NCBI GenBank assembly: GCA_937928195.1
Contig: CALEYZ010000042.1
Span: 1 to 12,583, forward strand
Origin: an uncultured Limnohabitans sp.
GTDB lineage: Bacteria; Pseudomonadota; Gammaproteobacteria; Burkholderiales; Burkholderiaceae_C
Direction of reading: 5' to 3'
Length of the DNA: 12,583 nucleotides
Part shown: positions 6,850 through 12,583 of the stretch, piece after piece
How the letters are laid out: each line of letters begins with the position of its first letter
Numbering within the stretch: the stretch's first letter is position 1
Made by a program: the position numbers and the translations under genes
The notes under the pieces: generated by a model
What the model was told of the DNA's origin: nothing
Database searches by the model: none
The model's input: only the letters and a program-made list of their open reading frames with translations

Positions 6850-7943
6850 ACAGCATTCACCTTCAGTTGAACATTCATCGTTCAGCATTTCAATTGGATT
6901 TGAGCCTCCAATTGCCGGGGCAGGGTATCACGGCTGTCTTTGGTCCCTCTGGCTCTGGCAAAACAACTTTACTGCGAGCGGTTGCTGGCTTGGAGAAAAG
7001 CCAGAAAGGCCGCATTCAAATTGGCTCGCACATTTGGCAAGACACTTTAAAAGGTGTCTGTTTGCCAACATGGCAACGACCCTTGGGTTATGTGTTTCAA
7101 GAGTCCAGTTTGTTAATGCACCTCAGCGTTTCAGAGAATTTGAATTACGGCTTAAAGCGCGCACTGAAGGTAAACGGGGTGGTGCAATCCCATGCGGCCA
7201 ACGCATTGCAAGACGCCATTGAGCTTTTAGGCATTGGCAGATTGTTGCAACGCATGCCTGGCGAACTGTCGGGCGGTGAGCGTCAGCGCGTGGCCATTGC
7301 CCGGGCCATTGCCATGCAACCCTCATTGCTTTTGATGGACGAGCCATTGGCATCATTGGATGTGGCGCGCCGCTTGGAAATTTTTCCTTGGCTGTCCAAG
7401 TTGCGTGATGAGCTCAAGATGCCCATGTTGTACGTCACGCATTCAGCCGAGGAGGTGGCCCGCTTGGCAGATCATTTGGTGGTGCTGGACAAGGGGCAAG
7501 TAACGGCACAAGGTCCGGTCAGCGCTGTGCTGACGCAAGTGGTCAACCCAGTGGTGGTGGGCGAAGACGCTGGCGCGCTGATTGCAGGACACATTGGCGC
7601 TGTGGCCGCGACGTGGCATTTGTCGCGTGTTGATTTTGACGGTGGTTGCGTTTGGATGCGTGATGCAGGGCTGCCTGTTGGTAAAGCTGTGCGCATTCGC
7701 ATCTTGGCGCGTGATGTCAGCTTGGCCACGACAGAGCCGCAAAACACCAGCATTCAAAACCAACTGCGCGGCAACATTCAAAGCATCACGCCTGATGCAC
7801 ATCCTTCGCAAGTGATGGTGGTTTTAAAGTGCGGCGCCGAAGAGGTGTTGGCACGCGTTACAAAGCGAGCGGTAGACGAACTCGCCCTGCAGGTGGGGCT
7901 ATCAGTGTGGGCGCAAGTGAAGTCTGTGGCTTTGGTGGCTTGA
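6846..7943 (+). CDS. modC: Molybdate ABC transporter ATP-binding protein ModC
   Basis: ModC is the cytoplasmic ATPase that powers molybdate import with ModB. The 365-residue protein has, in order: Walker A GPSGSGKTT (33-41), Q-loop YVFQESSLL (Gln85), signature LSGGERQRVAIARA (141-154), Walker B LLLMDEP (161-167), and the switch His in LYVTHSAEEV (about 199). The region after about residue 240 is a regulatory extension. Its last ~65 residues (NQLRGNIQSI...EVLARVTKRAV) fit the Mop/TOBE oxyanion-binding domain typical of ModC, which favours molybdate over other substrates. The start overlaps modB by 4 nt. The stop is 9 nt from the stop of the convergent vapC, and no terminator is visible there. 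Confidence 0.95.
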   Translation: MNSIHLQLNIHRSAFQLDLSLQLPGQGITAVFGPSGSGKTTLLRAVAGLEKSQKGRIQIGSHIWQDTLKGVCLPTWQRPLGYVFQESSLLMHLSVSENLNYGLKRALKVNGVVQSHAANALQDAIELLGIGRLLQRMPGELSGGERQRVAIARAIAMQPSLLLMDEPLASLDVARRLEIFPWLSKLRDELKMPMLYVTHSAEEVARLADHLVVLDKGQVTAQGPVSAVLTQVVNPVVVGEDAGALIAGHIGAVAATWHLSRVDFDGGCVWMRDAGLPVGKAVRIRILARDVSLATTEPQNTSIQNQLRGNIQSITPDAHPSQVMVVLKCGAEEVLARVTKRAVDELALQVGLSVWAQVKSVALVA

Positions 7944-7952
7944 TCAGGCAGA

Positions 7953-8354
7953 TTACGTGGTCTCAAACCAGTTTTCGAGTTTGAGCTTGGGCACACGCAT
8001 AAACTCTTTGATGTTGTTGGTGACCAGTGTGCCGTCAATGCTGAGTGCTTGCGCAGCAATCAAGGTGTCCATTGGACCTATAGACAGGCCTTGTTTTTCT
8101 AACGAAGCTCGCAGATCTGCATAAAACCAAAGGCACTGACTGTCGAATGGAAGAATCTGCATTGGCGCCAAAAACATGTCAAGCGCTTGTCGATTCTTGA
8201 CAGAACCTGATTTGGCGACGCCATAAGCTAATTCGCCAGCGGCAATACTGCTAATACCGACTTCGCCAGCTTTGTACTTGCGGAATCTTTCGAGTACGTT
8301 TGGGGGTCGATTGTTGATGATGTAGATGCACGTGTTTGTGTCTAGCAAGATCAC
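7953..8354 (-). CDS. vapC: VapC-type PIN-domain toxin (endoribonuclease)
   Basis: This is the toxin of a type II toxin-antitoxin pair. PIN-domain VapC proteins are Mg-dependent RNases, many of which cut tRNA or rRNA. The 133-residue protein shows the PIN acidic residues: Asp5 in MILLDTNTCIYI, Glu41 in SIAAGELAYGV, and Asp96 in IGPMDTLIAAQAL. The last metal-site region reads LVTNNIKEFMRVPKLKLENW, with Asn in the fourth position, which is common in this subgroup. The catalytic core therefore looks intact. Its ATG overlaps the antitoxin stop by 4 nt (ATGA), so the two are translationally coupled. The RNA target cannot be inferred from sequence. Confidence 0.93.
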   Translation of the reverse strand: MILLDTNTCIYIINNRPPNVLERFRKYKAGEVGISSIAAGELAYGVAKSGSVKNRQALDMFLAPMQILPFDSQCLWFYADLRASLEKQGLSIGPMDTLIAAQALSIDGTLVTNNIKEFMRVPKLKLENWFETT

Positions 8355-8584
8355 AATAAAACCTCAGGGCGAATTTGATGTTCGGGTTGCTGTCGCTCAA
8401 TTTTGAAACCTGATTCGAAAGCGTTCAATGCAGCTTCAATCGTGACCCAGGGCTCTTCAATTGGCATCAATAAAACCCCTTCACCCACACGTTTGATCAC
8501 GACTTCTTTGGCATTGAATCGGTATTCCTTTGGGAGGCGAACAGCCTGACTGCGTCCCGTTTGAAATATTTTTGCAGTGTCCAT
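8351..8584 (-). CDS. vapB: VapB-type AbrB-fold antitoxin
   Basis: This 77-residue antitoxin is expected to neutralise the downstream VapC and repress its own operon. The N-terminal ~45 residues are an AbrB/MazE-like DNA-binding domain: AKIFQTGRSQAVRLPKEYRF with the hallmark RSQAVRLPK, then KEVVIKRVGEGVLLMP. The C-terminal part (WVTIEAALNAFESGFKIERQQ) would be the toxin-binding tail. The ATG at 8584 has a good GGAG Shine-Dalgarno at 5 nt spacing. The gene reads away from sbp. A palindrome 31 nt upstream is a likely operator. The antitoxin-first order and the 4-nt overlap are classic for vapBC. Confidence 0.92.
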   Translation of the reverse strand: MDTAKIFQTGRSQAVRLPKEYRFNAKEVVIKRVGEGVLLMPIEEPWVTIEAALNAFESGFKIERQQPEHQIRPEVLL

Positions 8585-8614
8585 GGGTGCTCCAATTCAG
8601 GGTAAATTTGATAT

Positions 8615-8627
8615 ATACCAATGGTAT
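8615..8627 (-). promoter_or_regulatory. Candidate vapBC operator palindrome
   Basis: ATACCAATGGTAT is a perfect 6-bp inverted repeat around a single central A, placed 31-43 nt upstream of the vapB start. On the minus strand it runs directly into TATATATC, a possible -10 region, so a bound VapB-VapC complex would block transcription. The palindrome is seen in the sequence. Autorepression is inferred from how VapBC families behave. Confidence 0.55.
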
Positions 8628-8682
8628 GCATCATATGGCACTTCATAGGAGATGGGGTGTACATTGGCTTGCCATTTTGGAT

Positions 8683-8703
8683 TCATATGCATTTTTGTAA
8701 TTA
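8683..8703 (+). promoter_or_regulatory. Putative sulfur-regulator (CysB-like) site upstream of sbp
   Basis: This AT-rich segment begins TCATATGCATTTTTGTAATTA and shares ATATGCATT, then TT and GTA, with the segment at 9861-9881 upstream of the second binding-protein gene. In both cases ATATGCATT begins 61 nt before the candidate -10 box. Assignment to a LysR-type regulator such as CysB is inference from the gene function and position. The exact bound bases are unknown. Confidence 0.4.
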
Positions 8704-8722
8704 ACAACTGATAATTAAGTAG

Positions 8723-8751
8723 TTCCAGTTTTAAGAGAAGACTTTCAGAAT
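8723..8751 (+). promoter_or_regulatory. Candidate sbp promoter
   Basis: TTCCAG and CAGAAT are 17 nt apart, giving a weak -35 (2 of 6 consensus matches) and a fair -10 (4 of 6). A poor -35 is what an activator-dependent promoter would show. The predicted start of transcription near 8758 leaves a leader of about 34 nt with a GAGG Shine-Dalgarno at 8782-8785, 6 nt before the ATG. Confidence 0.3.
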
Positions 8752-8791
8752 CCATTCATCTTATTTTTTAGATGCATTTCTGAGGTCTTTC

Positions 8792-9808
8792 ATGAAAACA
8801 AATCGTCGAATCGTCAGCCGCCTGTTGAGCGCATGGGTCTTGGCCAGCGCAGGTCTTACGACATTGGCTTCCGCCCAAGCTGTCAGCTTGTTGAACGTCT
8901 CCTACGACCCCACCCGTGAGTTGTATGTCGAGTTCAATGCCGCCTTTGCCAAACACTGGAAAGCCAAAACCGGCCAAGATGTCAGCATCAAGCAGTCACA
9001 TGGTGGCTCCGGCAAACAAGCCCGCTCTGTGATCGACGGCATCGATGCCGACGTGGTCACCTTGGCTTTGGCGGGTGACATTGATGCCTTGAACAAACAA
9101 GCCAAGTTAATTCCCGCCGACTGGCAAAAGCGTTTGCCCCACAACTCATCACCCTATACCTCGACCGTTGTGTTGGTGGTGCGTGAAGGCAACCCCAAGG
9201 GCATCAAAGATTGGGACGATCTGATCAAGCCAGGCATCAGCGTGATCACACCCAACCCCAAAACTTCTGGGGGTGCACGCTGGAACTATTTGGCCGCATG
9301 GGAATTTGCCAAACGCAAATATGGCAGCGAAGCCAAGGCCAAAGAGTTTGTGCAGAAGCTCTACAAAAACGTACCCGTGTTGGACACGGGGGCGCGTGGT
9401 TCTTCCGTCACATTTGCACAGCGTAACCAAGGCGATGTGTTCATCTCGTGGGAAAACGAAGCGTACTTGTTGGAAAAAGAATTCAGCAGCAAAGTGGACG
9501 TCGTTTATCCCTCCATCAGCATCTTGGCAGAGCCGCCCGTGACGGTAGTTGACAAAACAGTTGATCGCAAAGGTACACGTGCTGTGGCGGAAGCCTATTT
9601 GCAGTACCTCTATACCGATGAAGGTCAAGACATTGCTGGCAAAAACTTTTATCGCCCCATTTCTGCCAAGGCACAAGCGAAGTATTCAAAGCAATTGCCC
9701 AAGATTCCTTTGTTCACCATTGAGCAGGCTTTTGGCGGCTGGGAGAAAGCCGACAAAGATCACTTTGCCGACGGTGGTAGCTTTGATCAGATTTATCTGA
9801 AGAAGTGA
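8792..9808 (+). CDS. sbp: Periplasmic sulfate-binding protein Sbp
   Basis: This is the solute-binding component of a sulfate ABC importer. The 338-residue precursor has a signal peptide (basic MKTNRR, hydrophobic core, likely cut after ASA near residue 28). The mature part matches enterobacterial Sbp block by block: LLNVSYDPTRELY, IKQSHGGSGKQARSVIDGIDADVVTLALA, NPKTSGGARWNYLAAW, DTGARGSSVTFAQ, FISWENEAYLL and NFYRP. The known sulfate ligands of Salmonella Sbp appear retained: the Ser of HGGSGKQ (about 73), Ser-Gly-Gly (about 159-161), Ala201 and Trp220. The ATG at 8792 has GAGG at 6 nt spacing. A 148-nt gap with its own candidate promoter separates it from the next gene, so it may be expressed alone or by read-through. 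It is divergent from vapBC. Confidence 0.94.
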   Translation: MKTNRRIVSRLLSAWVLASAGLTTLASAQAVSLLNVSYDPTRELYVEFNAAFAKHWKAKTGQDVSIKQSHGGSGKQARSVIDGIDADVVTLALAGDIDALNKQAKLIPADWQKRLPHNSSPYTSTVVLVVREGNPKGIKDWDDLIKPGISVITPNPKTSGGARWNYLAAWEFAKRKYGSEAKAKEFVQKLYKNVPVLDTGARGSSVTFAQRNQGDVFISWENEAYLLEKEFSSKVDVVYPSISILAEPPVTVVDKTVDRKGTRAVAEAYLQYLYTDEGQDIAGKNFYRPISAKAQAKYSKQLPKIPLFTIEQAFGGWEKADKDHFADGGSFDQIYLKK

Positions 9809-9860
9809 GTTACCCATTCGGTCAAACCATCCAATCGACCCCTCCAGCACTCAGAATGTC

Positions 9861-9881
9861 TTATATGCATTATTCGTATAA
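9861..9881 (+). promoter_or_regulatory. Putative sulfur-regulator (CysB-like) dyad upstream of cysP-like gene
   Basis: TTATA-N11-TATAA is a 21-bp interrupted dyad of the type bound by LysR-family activators. Its core ATATGCATT is shared with the segment upstream of sbp (8683-8703). The dyad centre lies about 65 nt before the predicted transcription start, a common LysR activator position. The regulator identity is inferred, not shown. Confidence 0.45.
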
Positions 9882-9901
9882 ACAAACAACAAATGATTCG
9901 T

Positions 9902-9929
9902 TTGAGTTTTGAGGATGGACTCGGACAAT
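9902..9929 (+). promoter_or_regulatory. Candidate promoter of the cysP-like gene
   Basis: TTGAGT (-35, four of six consensus matches) and GACAAT (-10, four of six) are 16 nt apart. The predicted start near 9936 would give a leader of about 20 nt. The position relative to the upstream dyad supports it. It was not tested. Confidence 0.35.
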
Positions 9930-9956
9930 CTCGTCCTTACTCTTTTGAGACGCACC

Positions 9957-10949
9957 ATGAACAAGATGAAATCCATTGCCATTGCTGCTTTATTGGCAGT
10001 TTCTGGCCTCAATGCCTCTGCCCAAACCTTGCTGAACGCCTCTTACGACGTGGCCCGCGAGTTTTACAAAGACTACAACGCCGCCTTCATTGCCAATTAC
10101 AAAAAGACCACTGGCAAGGACATCAAGATTGACCAAGCCCATGGCGGTTCTAGCGCACAAGCCCGCGCGGTCAACGATGGTCTGGAAGCCGACGTGGTGA
10201 CCATGAATACCACCACCGACATTGACTTTTTGGCCAGCAAAGGCGTGGTGGCGGCCGATTGGACCAAACGCTTTCCGCATGGCGCATCGCCTACCAGCTC
10301 CACCATGTTGTTCTTAACGCGTGAAGGCAATCCCAAGAACATCAAAGACTGGGATGATTTGATCAAACCTGGCATTCAAGTGATTGTGGTCAACCCCAAA
10401 ACGGGTGGCAATGGTCGCATGGCTTATTTGGCAGCTTGGGGCTATGTGCGCAAAAAGGGTGGCAGCGAAGCCGATGCCGCAGCCTTTGTGGCCAAGCTCT
10501 ACAAAAACGTCCCTGTGTTGGCCAAGGGTGGCCGTGATGCCACCACCATCTTCTTGCAACGCAATATTGGCGATGTGCTCGTGACTTTTGAATCCGAAGT
10601 GATCTCTGTCGACAACGAGTTCGGTGCAGGCAAAGTGGACGCCGTCCACCCATCCATCAGCATCGTGGCCGAAAACCCTGTGGCCGTGGTTGAGCGCACC
10701 GTGGCTAGAAAAGGCACTGGCGATTTGGCCAAGGCCTATTTGAACTACCTCTATTCCGATGAAGCGCAAGAGATTGCTGCCAAGCATGCGCTGCGCCCCA
10801 TCAATCCAGCCATTTTGAAAAAATACAGCAAGACCTTCAAACCTTTGCAGTTGTTCACTGTGAATGAAGTGTTTGGCTCTTTCGCTGAAGCGCAAAAAGT
10901 GCACTTCAACGATGGTGGTCAGTTCGACAAGTTGTACACCGTTAAGTAA
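9957..10949 (+). CDS. Divergent sulfate/thiosulfate-binding protein, CysP-like
   Basis: This second periplasmic binding protein of the cluster lies 4 nt upstream of cysT. The 330-residue precursor has a signal peptide ending near NASAQ (about residue 23). It shares the Sbp fold blocks (LLNASYDVAREFY, AHGGSSAQARAVNDGLEADVVT, GNPKNIKDWDDLIKPG, ALRPI). It differs from the upstream Sbp in ways that resemble E. coli CysP: GNGR then YLAAWGY, and TFESEV with Phe211 where Sbp has the ligand Trp. The ligand segment reads NPKTGGNGR, lacking the Ser of NPKTSGG, and AKGGRD replaces DTGARG. Thiosulfate or another anion is therefore possible. The ATG at 9957 begins the signal peptide and has a weak GAG upstream. 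An extension to 9909 would spoil the signal peptide. Family is secure, substrate is not. Confidence 0.88.
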   Translation: MNKMKSIAIAALLAVSGLNASAQTLLNASYDVAREFYKDYNAAFIANYKKTTGKDIKIDQAHGGSSAQARAVNDGLEADVVTMNTTTDIDFLASKGVVAADWTKRFPHGASPTSSTMLFLTREGNPKNIKDWDDLIKPGIQVIVVNPKTGGNGRMAYLAAWGYVRKKGGSEADAAAFVAKLYKNVPVLAKGGRDATTIFLQRNIGDVLVTFESEVISVDNEFGAGKVDAVHPSISIVAENPVAVVERTVARKGTGDLAKAYLNYLYSDEAQEIAAKHALRPINPAILKKYSKTFKPLQLFTVNEVFGSFAEAQKVHFNDGGQFDKLYTVK

Positions 10950-10952
10950 TTC

Positions 10953-11819
10953 ATGCTCTCTCGTTCCGCTGCGGCGGCGTCTGCCAAGCGCAGGGCGCCC
11001 GCCCGGGTTTTGCCCGGTTTCAACATCACTTTGGGGTACACCTTGATGTACCTCTGTTTGATTGTGCTCATTCCTTTGTCGGCATTGGTCTTCAAAACGT
11101 TCACACTCACGTGGGATCAGTTTTGGGCGGCTGTCACAGGGCCTCGTGTGCTGGCGTCCTATCGCCTCACCTTTGGCGCGTCGTTGATTGCAGCATTGGT
11201 CAATGTGGTGTTTGGTTTGTTGGTGGCTTGGGTGCTGGTACGTTATCAATTCTTTGGCAAAAAAGTGGTTGATGCGTTGGTCGACTTGCCATTTGCTTTG
11301 CCCACCGCAGTGGCGGGTATTTCCTTAACCGCTTTGCTGGCGGGCAATGGCTGGGTGGGGCAATACCTCGAACCCCTGGGCATTCAATTGGCCTTCAATC
11401 CCAACGGCATTGTGATTGCGCTCATCTTCATCGGCTTGCCCTTTGTGGTGCGCACGGTTCAGCCAGTGCTTGAAGATGCAGAAAAAGAATTGGAAGAAGC
11501 TGCAACTTGCTTGGGCGCTTCACGTTGGCAAACTTTCAGCAAGGTGATTTTTCCTTCCATTGCACCTGCTTTGCTCACAGGTTTTGCCATGGCGTTTGCG
11601 CGCGGCATGGGTGAGTATGGCTCGGTCATTTTCATTGCGGGCAACATGCCCATGATTTCTGAAATCACACCGCTCATCATCATTGGCAAGTTGGAACAAT
11701 ACGACTATGCTGGTGCGACAGCAGTGGCCACTGTGATGTTGGTCATCTCATTTCTCTTGCTCCTGATCATCAATGGCTTGCAAGCTTGGCAGCGTCGTCA
11801 CACAGGAGCGCCTGCATGA
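10953..11819 (+). CDS. cysT: Sulfate/thiosulfate ABC permease CysT (CysU)
   Basis: This is one of the two inner-membrane permeases of the sulfate/thiosulfate importer, pairing with CysW. The 288-residue protein has a basic, Ala-rich N-terminal tail and about six hydrophobic segments. VDLPFALPTAVAGISLTALL is a CysT signature. The EAA loop EEAATCLGASRWQTFSKVIF (about 181-200) contacts the ATPase. ARGMGEYGSVIFIAGNMP follows, as expected. It starts 4 nt after the CysP-like gene, and its stop overlaps the cysW start by 4 nt (ATGA), so the three genes form a tight operon. No strong Shine-Dalgarno is visible before the ATG. Confidence 0.95.
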   Translation: MLSRSAAAASAKRRAPARVLPGFNITLGYTLMYLCLIVLIPLSALVFKTFTLTWDQFWAAVTGPRVLASYRLTFGASLIAALVNVVFGLLVAWVLVRYQFFGKKVVDALVDLPFALPTAVAGISLTALLAGNGWVGQYLEPLGIQLAFNPNGIVIALIFIGLPFVVRTVQPVLEDAEKELEEAATCLGASRWQTFSKVIFPSIAPALLTGFAMAFARGMGEYGSVIFIAGNMPMISEITPLIIIGKLEQYDYAGATAVATVMLVISFLLLLIINGLQAWQRRHTGAPA

Positions 11820-12583
11820 GCACGAATTTGATTCGCCGCGCAGAAGCCGGCACCACAGAGTCTGCATGGGTGCGCTACACCCTCATCGGCATCACGTTGA
11901 TTTTCTTGTTTCTGTTTTTGGTGTTGCCACTGGCTGCAGTTTTTTCAGAAGCACTGCGCAAAGGCTTTGATGCTTATTGGGAGGCCCTCAAAGAACCCGA
12001 TGCTTGGTCTGCCATTCGCCTAACGCTCATCACGGCTTTGATTGCTGTGCCGCTCAATTTGGTCTTTGGCATTGCGGCGGCTTGGTGCATTGCCAAGTAC
12101 GAGTTCAAAGGCAAGTCGGTGCTGACCACTTTGGTGGACTTGCCCTTCTCAGTGTCGCCCGTGGTGGCAGGTTTGGTCTATGTGCTGATGTTTGGTGCCC
12201 AGGGCTGGTTCGGCCCTTGGCTGCAAGAACACGATGTCAAAATTATCTTTGCCGTACCTGGCATTGTGCTGGCCACCGTGTTCGTGACCTTTCCCTTCAT
12301 TGCGCGTGAACTCATTCCCCTCATGCAAGCGCAGGGCAACGACGAAGAGCAGGCGGCCATTGTGTTGGGTGCCACAGGCTGGCAAACATTTTGGTACGTC
12401 ACCCTGCCCAACATCAAATGGGGTTTGATCTACGGCGTCATTTTGTGCAACGCACGCGCCATGGGCGAGTTTGGTGCGGTGTCGGTGGTGTCAGGTCACA
12501 TTCGTGGCCAGACCAACACCATGCCACTGCACGTTGAAATTTTGTACAACGAATACCAATCGGTGGCCGCCTTTGCGGTGGCG
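11816..12583 (+). CDS. cysW: Sulfate/thiosulfate ABC permease CysW, 3' end outside window
   Basis: This is the second permease of the sulfate/thiosulfate importer. The first 256 residues are present, open to the last base. Hydrophobic segments start at about residue 20. VDLPFSVSPVVAGLVYVLMFG is the CysW counterpart of the CysT signature. The EAA loop EQAAIVLGATGWQTFWYVTL lies at about 178-197, and ARAMGEFGAVSVVSGHIRGQTNT follows near 213-235. Usual family length is around 280-300, so some 30-40 residues are missing. The ATG overlaps the cysT stop. cysA, the ATPase, is the expected next gene. Confidence 0.95.
   Translation, partial: MSTNLIRRAEAGTTESAWVRYTLIGITLIFLFLFLVLPLAAVFSEALRKGFDAYWEALKEPDAWSAIRLTLITALIAVPLNLVFGIAAAWCIAKYEFKGKSVLTTLVDLPFSVSPVVAGLVYVLMFGAQGWFGPWLQEHDVKIIFAVPGIVLATVFVTFPFIARELIPLMQAQGNDEEQAAIVLGATGWQTFWYVTLPNIKWGLIYGVILCNARAMGEFGAVSVVSGHIRGQTNTMPLHVEILYNEYQSVAAFAVA

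Noticed and set aside
8698..8717. Two TAATTA copies upstream of sbp
   Set aside because: TAATTA is self-complementary and expected by chance in AT-rich DNA. It has no counterpart upstream of the paralogue, so I did not call it as a separate operator.
9914..9938. Possible hairpin GGAC...GTCC before the cysP-like gene
   Set aside because: The stem is only 4 bp with a long loop and no T-run, so it is too weak to call a terminator or leader structure.
10314..11249. A 311-codon open frame on the minus strand opposite the cysP-like gene and cysT
   Set aside because: It spans two well-supported genes on the other strand and has no recognisable domain, so it is an antisense shadow.
11977..12309. 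A 110-codon plus-strand frame near the 3' end
   Set aside because: It is out of frame with cysW, which runs open from 11816 to the window edge with clear CysW motifs.
1..12583. CRISPR arrays, insertion sequences, rRNA or tRNA genes
   Set aside because: I saw no regularly spaced repeats, transposase-like proteins, or tRNA or rRNA signatures on either strand.

Overview
The window looks like chromosomal DNA of a betaproteobacterium, probably Burkholderiales and Comamonadaceae-like. The basis is the protein families, the mutM-mutY pair, a kynBUA operon and strong TTG-leucine usage in the lower-GC part. The genus is inferred and was not tested. Every gene with a clear product belongs to a known family, and I see no previously undescribed system. 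The most interesting signals are in composition, gene content and regulation.

Region 1 (1-1663, + strand) holds the 3' part of mutM and all of mutY, which overlap by 16 nt. Together they form two arms of the 8-oxoguanine (GO) repair system. Region 2 (1664-6131, - strand) reads, in transcription order: an exported AcpA/phospholipase C-family phosphoesterase, kynB, kynU and kynA. The three kyn genes encode the kynurenine route from L-tryptophan to anthranilate: KynA opens the indole ring, KynB removes formate and KynU releases alanine. kynA ends exactly where mutY ends.

Region 3 (6169-7943, + strand) is modBC, the permease and ATPase of a molybdate ABC importer, overlapping by 4 nt. No modA lies in the window. 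Region 4 (7953-8627, - strand) is a VapBC-type toxin-antitoxin pair with a palindromic candidate operator, placed between modC and the sulfate genes.

Region 5 (8683-12583, + strand) is a sulfate/thiosulfate ABC import cluster: a canonical sulfate-binding protein (sbp), a divergent CysP-like paralogue, cysT and the 5' part of cysW. cysW runs off the window edge, and cysA would be expected next. Both binding-protein genes are preceded by a similar ATATGCATT-containing element at the same distance from a candidate -10 box, which suggests shared sulfur-status control.

Base composition changes sharply inside kynA, near 2330-2380. mutM, mutY and the 3' two thirds of kynA are GC-rich with CTG leucines. 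The 5' end of kynA and everything after it is lower in GC with many TTG leucines. This may be a recombination junction, a transfer boundary or an assembly chimera. No rRNA, tRNA, insertion sequence or CRISPR array was seen. The only gaps above about 100 nt are 8585-8791 and 9809-9956, both of which appear regulatory.
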